64,000 bases of DNA from Pseudobdellovibrionaceae bacterium (GTDB lineage Bacteria; Bdellovibrionota; Bdellovibrionia; Bdellovibrionales; JAGQZY01). The notes under the pieces were generated by a model that saw only the letters and a program-made list of their open reading frames with translations, did not search any database and was not told the DNA's origin. This document shows, in pieces, positions 44,458 to 53,712 of the stretch; positions within the stretch are counted from its first letter, which is position 1; each line of letters opens with the position of its first letter. The stretch is from the NCBI GenBank assembly GCA_020635085.1, contig JACKAL010000003.1, forward strand, positions 62,001 to 126,000, given 5' to 3'. Position numbers and translations under genes: made by a program.

Positions 44458-45471
44458 ATGAAATGGGTTTTAGGCATAGAATCAAGCTGTGATGACACCT
44501 CTGTGGCACTGGTTAATGACGTGGGTAGAGTGCTTATGACTTTGACAGCGTCGCAAGATTTGGCCCACCAACCGTTTGGTGGGGTGGTTCCCGAAATTGC
44601 TGGACGCAGTCACATGGAGTCTCTCGTTCCCCTTATCGATGAACTTTTTCGTCGTAGTAACGTATTGTGGGATGATATTTCCGCTATAGCGGTAACCAAC
44701 CGCCCAGGACTGGTTGGTTCTCTTATCGTCGGTCTGGTAACGGCAAAGACACTGGCGTTTGTTCATAAGAAACCGCTTATTGGTGTGCACCATATCGAAG
44801 GTCACGTGGTGTCAGCATTTTTATATAATGACGAAGAGACGCCACGTGTTTTGTGGCAGCAGCCTTACATTTCTCTTGTTGTGAGTGGTGGGCATACACA
44901 ACTGTATTACATTCCTTCGCCTGGTACATATGAACTACTGGGAAAAACCCAAGACGATGCTGCGGGTGAGGCTTTCGATAAATTTGCTAAAATTTTGGGT
45001 CTTGGTTATCCCGGTGGTGTACAGGTGGATCGTTTAGCTAAAGCGGGGGATAGACAGCGATTTGATTTTCCACGAGCCATGATCAAAGAAAAAAACTTTC
45101 ATTTTAGCTTTTCTGGCTTAAAAGCATCAGCCCAACGTTGGGTAATCCAGCATGGTATGCATCATGCTGTTAGCGATGTGTGTGCTTCGTATCAAGAAGC
45201 AATAGTCGATGTTTTAATTGCCAAACTAGAGAAAGCCATTACCTTTAAAAATGTAAAACATTTTACTGTCGCCGGCGGAGTCAGTGCGAACTCGAGATTG
45301 CGTGAACGGGTAATAGAATTGGCACAGAAAAAAAAATTAGAATGTATCGTTCCGCCGCTAAAGTACTGTACCGATAATGCTGCGATGATCGCCTATGCGG
45401 GGGGGGTAAGAGTGGCCCGCGGGGAAATCAGCGATTATTCCTTAAAACCGATTGCGCGAGTTGATCTATGA
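44458..45471 (+). CDS. tsaD: tRNA threonylcarbamoyladenosine transferase TsaD
   Basis: It makes the t6A modification at position 37 of ANN-decoding tRNAs, with TsaB, TsaC and TsaE. 337 residues, usual size. Motifs are LGIESSCDDTSVA, the metal-binding HHIEGH, SLVVSGGHTQLYY and a C-terminal FTVAGGVSANSRLR. ATGA-type overlap with rsmA (45468-45471). Confidence 0.97.
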   Translation: MKWVLGIESSCDDTSVALVNDVGRVLMTLTASQDLAHQPFGGVVPEIAGRSHMESLVPLIDELFRRSNVLWDDISAIAVTNRPGLVGSLIVGLVTAKTLAFVHKKPLIGVHHIEGHVVSAFLYNDEETPRVLWQQPYISLVVSGGHTQLYYIPSPGTYELLGKTQDDAAGEAFDKFAKILGLGYPGGVQVDRLAKAGDRQRFDFPRAMIKEKNFHFSFSGLKASAQRWVIQHGMHHAVSDVCASYQEAIVDVLIAKLEKAITFKNVKHFTVAGGVSANSRLRERVIELAQKKKLECIVPPLKYCTDNAAMIAYAGGVRVARGEISDYSLKPIARVDL

Positions 45472-46289
45472 GTTCTTTGTATGCCGCAGAAATTCAGCGC
45501 ATTAAATTATTGCTTGAGCAATTTGGGCGTGGGTCCAAGCGTTCTTTGGGACAAAATTTTTTAGTTAACAGTGGTAAGATTGAGCAAATTGTTAGTTATG
45601 TTAAAGAGATGGCTCGCGGCGATGTCATCGAGATTGGCCCAGGACTGGGAGCTCTCACGTTACGTTTGATCGGTGAATTCCCTAAAATCAAACTCATTGA
45701 GCTTGATACCCAGTTTGCCGAATACTGGCGCTCGCAAAATGCCGATGTCATCAATGAAGATGCCCTGCATGTGAACTGGCAGGAATTACATCTTAACAAT
45801 GCGGTGTTGGTGAGCAATCTTCCGTACCAGATTTCATCGCGTATTGTAGTGGATCGTTCGATTCAACCTTATGGTCTTGAATACATGGTACTGATGTTTC
45901 AAAAAGAGGTAGCGCAAAGACTGATTGCACGTCCATCGACGGAAGATTACGGTTTATTATCTGTGATTGCACAGACCTATTGGCAGCTTGAGACCATGAC
46001 AGAGCTTGGACCCAATGATTTTTTTCCTCCGCCAAAAGTGGCAAGTCGCGTGGTCACATTTAAACGTAAATCTCAAGATATGATTCAAGACGGTGAGTCT
46101 TACTTACGTTTTGTAAAGCAGAGTTTTTCTCATCGACGCAAGTTACTGCGTAACAACATTGCCAATTTATGTGGTGGTGAGACTTTAAACCATGCTATGG
46201 TAGGCATGGGTTTAAATGAGAAGGTGCGTCCCGAAGAATTGTCGTGGTCGCAGTACTGTGAGCTATTTAAAAGAACTCAGGATAGTTAA
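45468..46289 (+). CDS. rsmA: 16S rRNA dimethyladenosine transferase RsmA (KsgA)
   Basis: It dimethylates A1518 and A1519 of 16S rRNA. Motifs are KRSLGQNFLVNSGKIEQI, the SAM loop VIEIGPGLGALTLRL, the catalytic VSNLPYQISSRI (NLPY) and FFPPPKVASRVV. 273 residues is normal. Part of the block tsaD-rsmA-smpB. Confidence 0.96.
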   Translation: MSSLYAAEIQRIKLLLEQFGRGSKRSLGQNFLVNSGKIEQIVSYVKEMARGDVIEIGPGLGALTLRLIGEFPKIKLIELDTQFAEYWRSQNADVINEDALHVNWQELHLNNAVLVSNLPYQISSRIVVDRSIQPYGLEYMVLMFQKEVAQRLIARPSTEDYGLLSVIAQTYWQLETMTELGPNDFFPPPKVASRVVTFKRKSQDMIQDGESYLRFVKQSFSHRRKLLRNNIANLCGGETLNHAMVGMGLNEKVRPEELSWSQYCELFKRTQDS

Positions 46290-46293
46290 TTAA

Positions 46294-46752
46294 ATGTCGA
46301 TTAAGATTATTGCCGAAAATCGCAAAGCCCGTCATGACTTCGAGCTTCTCGAAAAATTCGAGGCTGGCCTCGTTTTAACTGGAAGCGAGGTCAAATCTAT
46401 TCGCGGAGGCGCTATTAATTTAAAAGACTCTTATGTTGTAGTGCAGGGTAACGAAGTATTTTTACAAAACTGCCACATCAGCGAATACAAAGCGAGTAGT
46501 TACAATAATCACGCCCCTGAGCGTCTACGCAAGCTTCTCTTAAACCGCAACGAAATTCATAAAATTATGGGAAAAATTCAAGAGCGTGGATTTAGTTGTG
46601 TTCCAACCAAAATGTATTTTAAAAATGGGCGAATAAAAATTGAGATCGCAATGGCACGCGGAAAAAAAATGCACGACAAGCGCGAAGATATCAAAAAGCG
46701 AGATCGCGATAAACAGGCGCGCGAAGCAATGAAGTCTGCTGGACGGGGGTGA
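46294..46752 (+). CDS. smpB: SsrA-binding protein SmpB
   Basis: It carries tmRNA to stalled ribosomes. 152 residues. KIIAENRKARHDFELLEKF, GLVLTGSEVKSIRGG and the C-terminal basic tail (GKKMHDKREDIKKRDRD) are family hallmarks. It overlaps the following ORF by four bases. The tmRNA gene ssrA is not in this window. Confidence 0.97.
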   Translation: MSIKIIAENRKARHDFELLEKFEAGLVLTGSEVKSIRGGAINLKDSYVVVQGNEVFLQNCHISEYKASSYNNHAPERLRKLLLNRNEIHKIMGKIQERGFSCVPTKMYFKNGRIKIEIAMARGKKMHDKREDIKKRDRDKQAREAMKSAGRG

Positions 46753-47291
46753 TCGTGGTGTGGTTCTTATTTCATCTCATCAACATTGCTATTGCCGACA
46801 GCGCCTTTCCTCCATGCGATACGGCCTATATTAAAGTTGAAGACGCCCTTTTAAAAAAACCGATAGCCGTGGAAATAGTGCGTAAAGAAATTTATAAATC
46901 CTATAACGAAAAACGTACCGAAATATTGCGTTTTGTTCGTAGCGAAAAAGACATCTTCCGTAAGAATCGGGATACAGCTCTTAAAGATTTTGATACGGAA
47001 ACCAAGAACATGAACATTCGTGATAATCGCATTCGCGCCGAGCGCCGAAAAAAAAGAAAAGAAATCGCCGACGGGAATATTCAATCTAAAAAAGATTTAG
47101 CGAAAAGTTTAGACGAAAAACAAAAAACCTGTTTTGCCATTTTACTGAGCAAAAGAAAAGATTATTTAGACATGCTCAAAGAGCGTGATGTGGAGCAAAA
47201 AATGGCGACAAAAAAATCCCCAGAGTCGCAGGTTCCTGATGAATTTAAAGAAATTCCCAAGGGTCCCGGCATTGTCTTAAAGCCCGAGTAA
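46749..47291 (+). CDS. Exported charged helical protein
   Basis: GTG start overlapping the smpB stop. A short signal sequence (ending IAIADS) is followed by a single long, highly charged helical region (ERRKKRKEIADGN...). Two Cys (PPCDTA, KTCFAI) may form one disulfide. 180 residues in total. Family not recognised. Co-transcribed with smpB and the DUF4112 gene, which starts at the next base. Confidence 0.65.
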   Translation: MIVVWFLFHLINIAIADSAFPPCDTAYIKVEDALLKKPIAVEIVRKEIYKSYNEKRTEILRFVRSEKDIFRKNRDTALKDFDTETKNMNIRDNRIRAERRKKRKEIADGNIQSKKDLAKSLDEKQKTCFAILLSKRKDYLDMLKERDVEQKMATKKSPESQVPDEFKEIPKGPGIVLKPE

Positions 47292-47780
47292 ATGAGCACA
47301 TCTCCACAAACACCTCGATCATTTTTACAATCGACAAAAGACATTCGACTGCTGGCTCAGGCCCTCGATGCGAAATTTACTCTGCCTGGCGGATTCAAAA
47401 TAGGCTGGGATGGTATCATTGGTATTATTCCTGGTATTGGTGATATGTTTACTAGCGGTTTTTCTTTTTATATAATCATTCGCGCTGCTACGCTCGGTGG
47501 ATCTCCAGCAACACTCATGCGTATGGGCCTCAATCTTTTAATCGACAATATTTTCGATTGGGTGCCAGTCTTTGGTGATCTTTTTGATATCTATTGGAAG
47601 GCCAACCTGCGTAATGTGGCCCTATTGGAGTCCAATTTAGAAAATCACTACGAAACTTCCCAGGCATCGAAGAAATATCTTCTTATAATAGCGGGTATAA
47701 TTATTCTTTTTTTAAGTCTATTGTTTCTATTTATGTTATGGTTTGTGGTCCATTTGATCACCTCTGTCGGTACAAGCTAA
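47292..47780 (+). CDS. DUF4112 membrane protein
   Basis: 162 residues. The family core is LAQALDAKFTLPGGFKIGWDGIIGIIPGIGDM, then LLIDNIFDWVPVFGDLFDIYWKANLRN. The Gly/Asp loops are conserved. Membrane segments lie in the middle and at the C-terminus (about 132-158). Function of DUF4112 is not known. Last gene of the pal-to-DUF4112 run. Confidence 0.85.
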   Translation: MSTSPQTPRSFLQSTKDIRLLAQALDAKFTLPGGFKIGWDGIIGIIPGIGDMFTSGFSFYIIIRAATLGGSPATLMRMGLNLLIDNIFDWVPVFGDLFDIYWKANLRNVALLESNLENHYETSQASKKYLLIIAGIIILFLSLLFLFMLWFVVHLITSVGTS

Positions 47781-48079
47781 AGTCCTAGAGACTCATCAAT
47801 AGTCTATTTGCGATGGCGAGTGCTGCAATCCTAAAATCCTTGAAACAAGTGCCAGAAAGGGCAGGGATTAATTGTATTTGTTACTACGTAAATCAAGTTC
47901 GATCGTCGATGGTATTAAGAGTTGGTATCTGCTCTTTGTAATCTCATTTCTACGATGTATTAATGTTAAAGACGGTTCATATACTATACGTAAAATTTAC
48001 TAGCCAACTTCTCGGCTAGTATGTAATGGCCATACTCTTTAAATTTCGGTAGAAGAAGAGAGTCGTATTTGGGGGTTCT
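47781..48079. other. Non-coding stretch before the second protease
   Basis: 299 bp without a credible ORF. A 7-bp hairpin, ACTAGCC/GGCTAGT (47999-48005, 48014-48020; 8-nt loop), lies about 60 bases before the ATG and could be part of the 5' leader. Confidence 0.5.
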
Positions 48080-49063
48080 ATGTCGACTATTTTTTTACTG
48101 CTCTTAACGGTTGCTCACGCGGCTATATTTGGTTCCGATGACCGTCGCGAGCCCTACGAAGTGCCTGGCCTAGAGAAAATTTCCTCTTCTACTGCCATGA
48201 TGCAATCAGAGGCATTTGTTTTACCTGATGATCAGACCAAGACCTACACCCTGGATTTTCTTTTGTCTACGGATCAGTACGGCACCAATATTATGTGTGC
48301 AGATCAAAAATTTAGTGATCAGCACGCGGGTTATGTAAACTGCACGGGCTTTTTGGTTTCAGAAGACACCATCGTCACGGCAGGACACTGTATGATTTAT
48401 TCACACAATCCCTTGCCTAAAACAATCTACGAAAATGAACGGCCACCATTTTGTGAAAATTTTAAATGGGTGTTTGGTTACGAAAAAACAGCGACAGCCA
48501 GCGAAAGAATTAACGGAATCTCTCCCGATAATATCTATAGCTGCGAAAAGGTGATTTATGCGGAATTGTTCGGTTACCCTCTAGATGATAAGGGCGAGAT
48601 TCTCCTCCCGGTAAATCCAAATGTCGGGTTGGATTTCGCCATTATTAAACTGGATCGCAAAGTTGTTGGGCGCACACCAGTGCAGTTGGCAACGGAAGCG
48701 CCGAGTGTATCGGATCCCGTATTTACTTTAGGTTATCCGATGGCGTTACCGTTAAAATATTCTGGCAATGCTAAAGTACTTGCAAACAATTATGCCAACT
48801 ATTTTGTTACAGATTTAGATATCATTGGCGGTAATAGCGGAAGTCCCGTTTTTAATTCTAAAAATGAAGTGATTGGGATTGCAGTACGCTCTTTTCCCTC
48901 AGAAGATTTTGTTTATGATGAGGTGCAAAAGTGCATGCGTGTTTCGACCTGCGAAAAGCTCGGGGAAGGTGCTTGTACCATCACTGATGGTCACCCACTT
49001 GGGACCCATGTAAACCGCATCACACCCGTTATTAATAAGCTTAAAGAGTTAGGAATTCTCTAA
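48080..49063 (+). CDS. Secreted trypsin-like serine protease
   Basis: 327 residues. A signal peptide (ending VAHAA) is followed by an about 80-residue propeptide-like part. The S1 domain has TAGHC (His), DFAIIKLD (Asp) and GGNSGSPV (Ser), so it is catalytically complete. Several Cys suggest disulfides. It is a paralogue of the truncated protease at 1-782, and the two bracket most of this window. S1B/V8-type enzymes in predatory bacteria may attack prey or environmental protein, but this is not shown here. Confidence 0.88.
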   Translation: MSTIFLLLLTVAHAAIFGSDDRREPYEVPGLEKISSSTAMMQSEAFVLPDDQTKTYTLDFLLSTDQYGTNIMCADQKFSDQHAGYVNCTGFLVSEDTIVTAGHCMIYSHNPLPKTIYENERPPFCENFKWVFGYEKTATASERINGISPDNIYSCEKVIYAELFGYPLDDKGEILLPVNPNVGLDFAIIKLDRKVVGRTPVQLATEAPSVSDPVFTLGYPMALPLKYSGNAKVLANNYANYFVTDLDIIGGNSGSPVFNSKNEVIGIAVRSFPSEDFVYDEVQKCMRVSTCEKLGEGACTITDGHPLGTHVNRITPVINKLKELGIL

Positions 49064-49152
49064 ATGATTTTTTGGTAGAGAAGTGCTGAGCTAATATGCT
49101 ATTGCTACCAAAGTGGACGATGCCCCTGTCCGAAATGTTCGTAGCAAATAAA

Positions 49153-49683
49153 TTATTTTCGGAGTTTGGCGGGGCTTGCGTGCGTGTGGGGTTGTGCGCG
49201 CTTGATGGCATCGGCGTACTTCATCAGCAGAAGTTCTTTTTCGTTAATCAACTGTTGCATAGCACTTAAGCGATTTTCGAAATTGCGGATCACCAGAGTT
49301 TGTCGCTCAATAAGGCCTTCGACTTTTGCTTCTTCTAGGTTGGCTGATTGCAGCTTTTCGCGAAAAACCTGAATTTTTTGCTCGGTACTGCGTTCGTTAT
49401 TATGAACCGACTTTTCGATACGCGAAAGAGCCTGGGAAAGACGATCAAAACGCTGATCTATGGAGCGTAAAACATCACTGATCTGGTTTTTAAACACATC
49501 TAGCTGATTTTCGTAGCTGCGGATTTTGGCCTTAATGGCACTCATTTCATCTGTAAGCTTCTGGAGCTCCATTTTACCCACCTGGGAGGTAAGCGATGGT
49601 AGAGCTGGACTATGGTAGGTCTGGGGGGATTCGGTACCCTGTGAGTTGTCATCAAATAAGCCCGGTGCAAGCCTTTTATTCAT
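49153..49683 (-). CDS. Coiled-coil protein
   Basis: The frame opens at 49725. ATG 49683 (MNKRLAPGLFDDN) has GGGAGG in front, so I use it (176 residues). A disordered start is followed by a continuous coiled coil from about residue 35 to 165 (KLTDEMSAIKAKIRSYENQL...). No signal peptide. Divergent from the next gene, with 63 bp between the starts. Function unknown. Confidence 0.72.
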   Translation of the reverse strand: MNKRLAPGLFDDNSQGTESPQTYHSPALPSLTSQVGKMELQKLTDEMSAIKAKIRSYENQLDVFKNQISDVLRSIDQRFDRLSQALSRIEKSVHNNERSTEQKIQVFREKLQSANLEEAKVEGLIERQTLVIRNFENRLSAMQQLINEKELLLMKYADAIKRAQPHTHASPAKLRK

Positions 49684-49746
49684 ATTTGGCCTCCCATGGC
49701 AGATTTTTCTGGACGAACGTAGCACATATTTTCTAATCTGAAACAG

Positions 49747-50751
49747 ATGAACACTGTCTTACAGCTTGCCAGACATATGTTGCGCTTTCAACCAAATAAA
49801 GATGCCGCGCGTCTGTGCTTCTACCATTTTTTAATCCATCACTGTGAGCCGACAGACACCATCACCCCACAACTTATTGAAAGCTTTTGTCGCTGGGCTT
49901 TGACCTTCGAACACTGGCGCCAAAATCGCGTGCAATTGCTGCAAGAGTTGCAATATGCTCTCCATCATTTTGCCGAAACCTATCAGCTCGATATCGGTTT
50001 TAAAAACATGGTCATGCCCGATCGCTGGCAGGTGGTTGCGGTCGAAAATCCCATTGATTGTATTAAAATCTTTGAAAAACGTTTTTGTCATGCAAACCAA
50101 AAAACACGCTTGTTGGCCATCGAAAACCAGCGTTTTTTGCTATTAACTCTCAAAGAGGGTGGAGCTCTGAATGTCACTCTGTTAAATAATCTTATGATTA
50201 TTAATAAAGAGGGAGAGCTTGAGCCGCTCAATACTCTTTGTCAGCTCCATTACAGTCCCGATTTGTCCTTAGAGTTTCAAAAGGTTCAGTATGTGGAAGT
50301 GGCGCCAAATGTCTTTGGGCGTTTTATGATTTTAGGCCAAGGGGTACATGGTCATCTGATTCGTGGTTATGTTTTACAAAAGGCCGAAGAGTTCCGCGGC
50401 GGGAGCGTGCGTGAGCACTCGGTCCTTTATTATTCGATCAAAAAGCTGGAGCAATACTTTGTCGATCGCAAGACAGACCCAACTTACCAGGAACTGGCGC
50501 AAATTATGGAAAAAGCCGTGGAATTACTTAATGTCGGCCATCCCGAGGCGGTTTCCTTTGCCCAGGCCGCCCTCGAGCGGGGTGAAATGGCATTAGAGAG
50601 CATTTTTCCTAATGATAATATGATTCGCCTTTTGACTCAGACGCTGCGATCTACTATGCAGTCTACACGGGCCTTGATTCCCAAAAAGCCCGCTCAAAAA
50701 GGTGAAAAAATATGGCCGGTAAACAAAAACCATCAGCTCCTCGTCGAATAA
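49747..50751 (+). CDS. Uncharacterised cytoplasmic protein upstream of rluB
   Basis: Not recognised. 334 residues, no signal or membrane segment. The first 90 residues are helical and aromatic-rich, the middle has strands (RWQVVAVENPIDCIKIF, LLAIENQRFLLLTL), and the end is helical. The last 40 bases overlap the start of rluB, so the two are likely co-expressed. Confidence 0.72.
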   Translation: MNTVLQLARHMLRFQPNKDAARLCFYHFLIHHCEPTDTITPQLIESFCRWALTFEHWRQNRVQLLQELQYALHHFAETYQLDIGFKNMVMPDRWQVVAVENPIDCIKIFEKRFCHANQKTRLLAIENQRFLLLTLKEGGALNVTLLNNLMIINKEGELEPLNTLCQLHYSPDLSLEFQKVQYVEVAPNVFGRFMILGQGVHGHLIRGYVLQKAEEFRGGSVREHSVLYYSIKKLEQYFVDRKTDPTYQELAQIMEKAVELLNVGHPEAVSFAQAALERGEMALESIFPNDNMIRLLTQTLRSTMQSTRALIPKKPAQKGEKIWPVNKNHQLLVE

Positions 50752-51545
50752 ACAAAAAACACTCTTCTGCACGTACCGTAAAAGAAGCGCCCAATGATGG
50801 ACGTATTCGTCTTAATAAATTTTTAGCTGATAGCGGAATCGCTAGCCGTCGTAAAGCCGATGAGCTCATTGAAAACGGTGAAATCACCATCAACGGAAAA
50901 AAAGTTTTTGAGTTGGGGGTTCGTGTAGACCCCTCTCAGGATCGTATTTTGTACAAAGGGAAACCTGTCAAAGAACAAAACCGTTTTGTCTATTATGTAT
51001 TTAATAAACCGCGTTCGGTGGTCACGACAACTTCAGATCCCCACGGTCGCCCTACTGTTATCGATTATTTTAAGAAAAGCACCTTGCGCCTTTTTCCTGT
51101 GGGACGCCTTGATTGGGATGCGGAAGGTTTGATTCTTATCACCAACGATGGCGAGTTTGCCCACAAAGTGATTCATCCGGAAAAAGGTGTTTTAAAAACA
51201 TATCATGCAAAATTATCGGGGCAGCCTTCCGATCAACAACTGGAAAAACTACGCCGTGGTGTTTCGATCGAAGGCGGCGGTAAAGTGGCCGCCGTTCACA
51301 CACGTCGTCTTCCCAATAAAGGCAGTGATAAAAAATCTTGGATTGAGCTAAGCATTAAAGAAGGTAAAAACCACCAAGTTAAAAAGATGTTTCAAAAAAT
51401 CAATTTCGATGTGGAAAAGCTACGTCGTGTCGCCATCGGTGGATTAAAACTGGGTGGCCTTAAACCTGGCGATTTTAAAGAGCTCAATGCCGAAGATTTT
51501 TTGCGTATCTTTAAGAAGCCTTCAGTTAACGAGGATGCACCTTAA
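50712..51545 (+). CDS. rluB: 23S/16S rRNA pseudouridine synthase (RluB/RsuA family)
   Basis: It converts a uridine of rRNA to pseudouridine. A Lys/Arg-rich leader is followed by an S4 RNA-binding domain (about 30-75: RLNKFLADSGIASRRKADELI). The catalytic domain contains the active-site Asp in VGRLDWDAEGLILITNDGEF. The C-terminal IKEGKNHQVKKMF and KLRRVAIGGLKLGGLKPGDF match RluB rather than RsuA. The last four bases overlap the convergent LysR gene. Confidence 0.92.
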   Translation: MAGKQKPSAPRRINKKHSSARTVKEAPNDGRIRLNKFLADSGIASRRKADELIENGEITINGKKVFELGVRVDPSQDRILYKGKPVKEQNRFVYYVFNKPRSVVTTTSDPHGRPTVIDYFKKSTLRLFPVGRLDWDAEGLILITNDGEFAHKVIHPEKGVLKTYHAKLSGQPSDQQLEKLRRGVSIEGGGKVAAVHTRRLPNKGSDKKSWIELSIKEGKNHQVKKMFQKINFDVEKLRRVAIGGLKLGGLKPGDFKELNAEDFLRIFKKPSVNEDAP

Positions 51546-52399
51546 GACAGTAGTGGCGGGGCATTTTTTTTAATTGTTTCGAGAACCGCAAGATGAAGTT
51601 TGGAATAAATCGGCTGTTGATAATAATGCAAAACCACATCCAGATTATATGCCTTAGAACTTTCTGTGATCTTTAGCTTGGGATTATGCGCTACTAGGTG
51701 TTTAGGCATTATGGCTTTACCAAGTCCTAGAGTGACGCCATCAATGATTCCATAGCAGTCATCAAAATAAGATCTTCGATATTTAGGAAGTTTTATATTT
51801 TGCGATTTAAAAAACATCTCTGTGGCACGATCTGCGGAGTCGTTATCGAGGTAAATATCATGGCGCTTTTGCGATTTCTTGCTTTCAATAATGACGTATT
51901 TTTCTTGTCCTAAATTCTCTCTTTGAAGATTTGCACGCTCCAGAGCATAATCCATAACGATAAAATCCACTTCGGCACTTTGGAGTAACAATGGAAGCTT
52001 CGGCATTTTGGCGCAAATAAATTCGCACAAAATATTAGGATGTTTTTCCAATAGCGGTTTTAGGGCAGGAATGATAACCGAGCGTAGTACTGACGAATAA
52101 GCCGCGATCCGAATAGAGCCGGTGAGTTCATATGTGTTAGAAATATTGAGATCATGAACAAGTTCTTGTTCCAAAGAGTCGCGGGTTTGGCAATATCGCA
52201 ACAGCCGCTCGCCAGCTTCCGTCAGCGTCACCCCCGTTGTGGTACGAATAAATAATGTGAGGCCCAATTCGTCTTCCAGATTCTTCACACGCTGAGATAG
52301 AGCCGACTGGGTAATATGAAGTTGGTTTGCGGCCGATGAAAACCCATTGGTTTTGGCAACGGCTAAAAAGGCATCTAAATGATGAGAAGATAAACTCAT
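51542..52399 (-). CDS. LysR-family transcriptional regulator, ArgP-like
   Basis: 285 residues. The N-terminal helix-turn-helix (HHLDAFLAVAKTNGFSSAANQLHITQSALSQRVKNLEDELG, about 6-46) is of the IciA/ArgP type. The periplasmic-binding-like effector domain follows. ArgP controls arginine/lysine export genes. A DMT-family exporter gene lies 1.3 kb away, but it is not the adjacent divergent gene. Effector unknown. Confidence 0.88.
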   Translation of the reverse strand: MSLSSHHLDAFLAVAKTNGFSSAANQLHITQSALSQRVKNLEDELGLTLFIRTTTGVTLTEAGERLLRYCQTRDSLEQELVHDLNISNTYELTGSIRIAAYSSVLRSVIIPALKPLLEKHPNILCEFICAKMPKLPLLLQSAEVDFIVMDYALERANLQRENLGQEKYVIIESKKSQKRHDIYLDNDSADRATEMFFKSQNIKLPKYRRSYFDDCYGIIDGVTLGLGKAIMPKHLVAHNPKLKITESSKAYNLDVVLHYYQQPIYSKLHLAVLETIKKNAPPLLS

Positions 52400-52581
52400 G
52401 CTTATTAGATAAATCGATAGAGATATTAAATCAATTAATTTTACTTAAATTGTAAATTTCAATAGTTTTTAACCCAGAAGAGATGGCTAAAGCCGAAAAC
52501 AAATATAAGTTTTCAGTTTAGCTCGTCTTCAAAATAAGACAAAAACAGCGGTTAAGTCCGCAATACATAGGGAGAATAGAG

Positions 52582-52968
52582 ATGAAAATAAGTCCATTGA
52601 TGCTCACTTTAAGCATATTTATTGGTAACGCCGTCAAGGCTGATTATCAATGTGTAAACGATGAAACCGGCGCAACGTTAACCGTTAAGGAGTACATTGT
52701 TACCCACTTCGGTGGGGATACAATTATTTACGTTGACCTTAAAAACGGTGAGAGCATCGCTCGATACGATGCAATTGCTGACACAAATACTGGTGGTCTA
52801 TATAGCAAAACGGTTTATAAGTTTTTTCCAGACGACAGCGATACGCTGACTTTGATATCCCAGCCTCAATCGTGTGGGCGTACGCTTTGTATAGGCTCTA
52901 AGGGTGATCCGATGATAACGGCACTTTTAAAAATAGATGAAAAAGAGACATATTTTTCGTGCGATTGA
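52582..52968 (+). CDS. Small exported protein of unknown function
   Basis: GGGAG precedes the ATG. A signal peptide (ending NAVKAD) and 108 mature residues rich in beta-like alternation, with Cys at YQCVNDE, QSCGRTLCIG and FSCD (four). It resembles the short exported Cys proteins seen elsewhere in the window. First gene of a run that continues with the heme-motif gene one base later. Confidence 0.68.
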   Translation: MKISPLMLTLSIFIGNAVKADYQCVNDETGATLTVKEYIVTHFGGDTIIYVDLKNGESIARYDAIADTNTGGLYSKTVYKFFPDDSDTLTLISQPQSCGRTLCIGSKGDPMITALLKIDEKETYFSCD

Positions 52969-52969
52969 T

Positions 52970-53710
52970 ATGAGATCTTTGTGCTTGGTGGTGATGACGC
53001 CGCTCATTCTAATCGCCATTGTCCTCACTGGCATCATGGTGAGCGGTGAGGAACTTTTCATTGAATCCCGCGAGTCGAAAACGCTGACTGGTCAGCCGGT
53101 ATTCAATAAAATAAAATGGTTTCGCTTTAAAGACAAAGACGTATGGATGATGAATCAAAGCCACCATGGTGCAAATGCTGCAGATTCGTCCTGGGATCGT
53201 TTGGCCATTGTCGTGGATAAAACGACGTCTCCTAAAGTGGCACGGTTTTACCAATTGGCTCCAGGAGAGCTAAGGTGGACGAATAACATACCAGAGCAGT
53301 CCATGCGTGTGTCCTGCTTTCTTTGTCACAATAATGGTCCTCGCGCTCTTCGCCCCAATTGGTCTTCGTCTACCGTCTCGTTATCGATGGCAGACCGGAT
53401 TCAAGTGGCGCTTTGGAACACGCGCATGAAATTTTACGGTCGTATTGTTCTCTCGCCTGAGCACGACATGCGAGACAAGCAACAAATACCACCAGTACGT
53501 TTTCGCAGTCTCTATGAAAACGAGCACTTAATGATTAAAACATGTGTGATGTGCCATAAAGACAAAGGTTTTTTTGCTCGTGGATTTTTGAGTCGACAAC
53601 AGGCAAGAACAATACAGTTTATGACGGAATCAGGTGAAATGCCACCTGTGGGTTTTCGCTTATCAGATGATGAAAAACAGCAATTGCACCGATTTTTGAA
53701 AGGATTTTGA
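52970..53710 (+). CDS. Exported or membrane-anchored two-CxxCH (cytochrome c-like) protein
   Basis: The frame opens at 52937 inside the previous gene, but ATG 52970 (MRSLCLVVMTPLILIAI) fits the position just after its stop. An N-terminal hydrophobic anchor (about 5-23). Heme motifs CFLCH and CVMCH lie about 90 residues apart, with Met in MPPVGFRL near the end as a possible axial ligand. About 246 residues. Co-transcribed with the DMT gene. It may carry electrons in an envelope redox chain. Confidence 0.75.
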   Translation: MRSLCLVVMTPLILIAIVLTGIMVSGEELFIESRESKTLTGQPVFNKIKWFRFKDKDVWMMNQSHHGANAADSSWDRLAIVVDKTTSPKVARFYQLAPGELRWTNNIPEQSMRVSCFLCHNNGPRALRPNWSSSTVSLSMADRIQVALWNTRMKFYGRIVLSPEHDMRDKQQIPPVRFRSLYENEHLMIKTCVMCHKDKGFFARGFLSRQQARTIQFMTESGEMPPVGFRLSDDEKQQLHRFLKGF

Positions 53711-53712
53711 TT

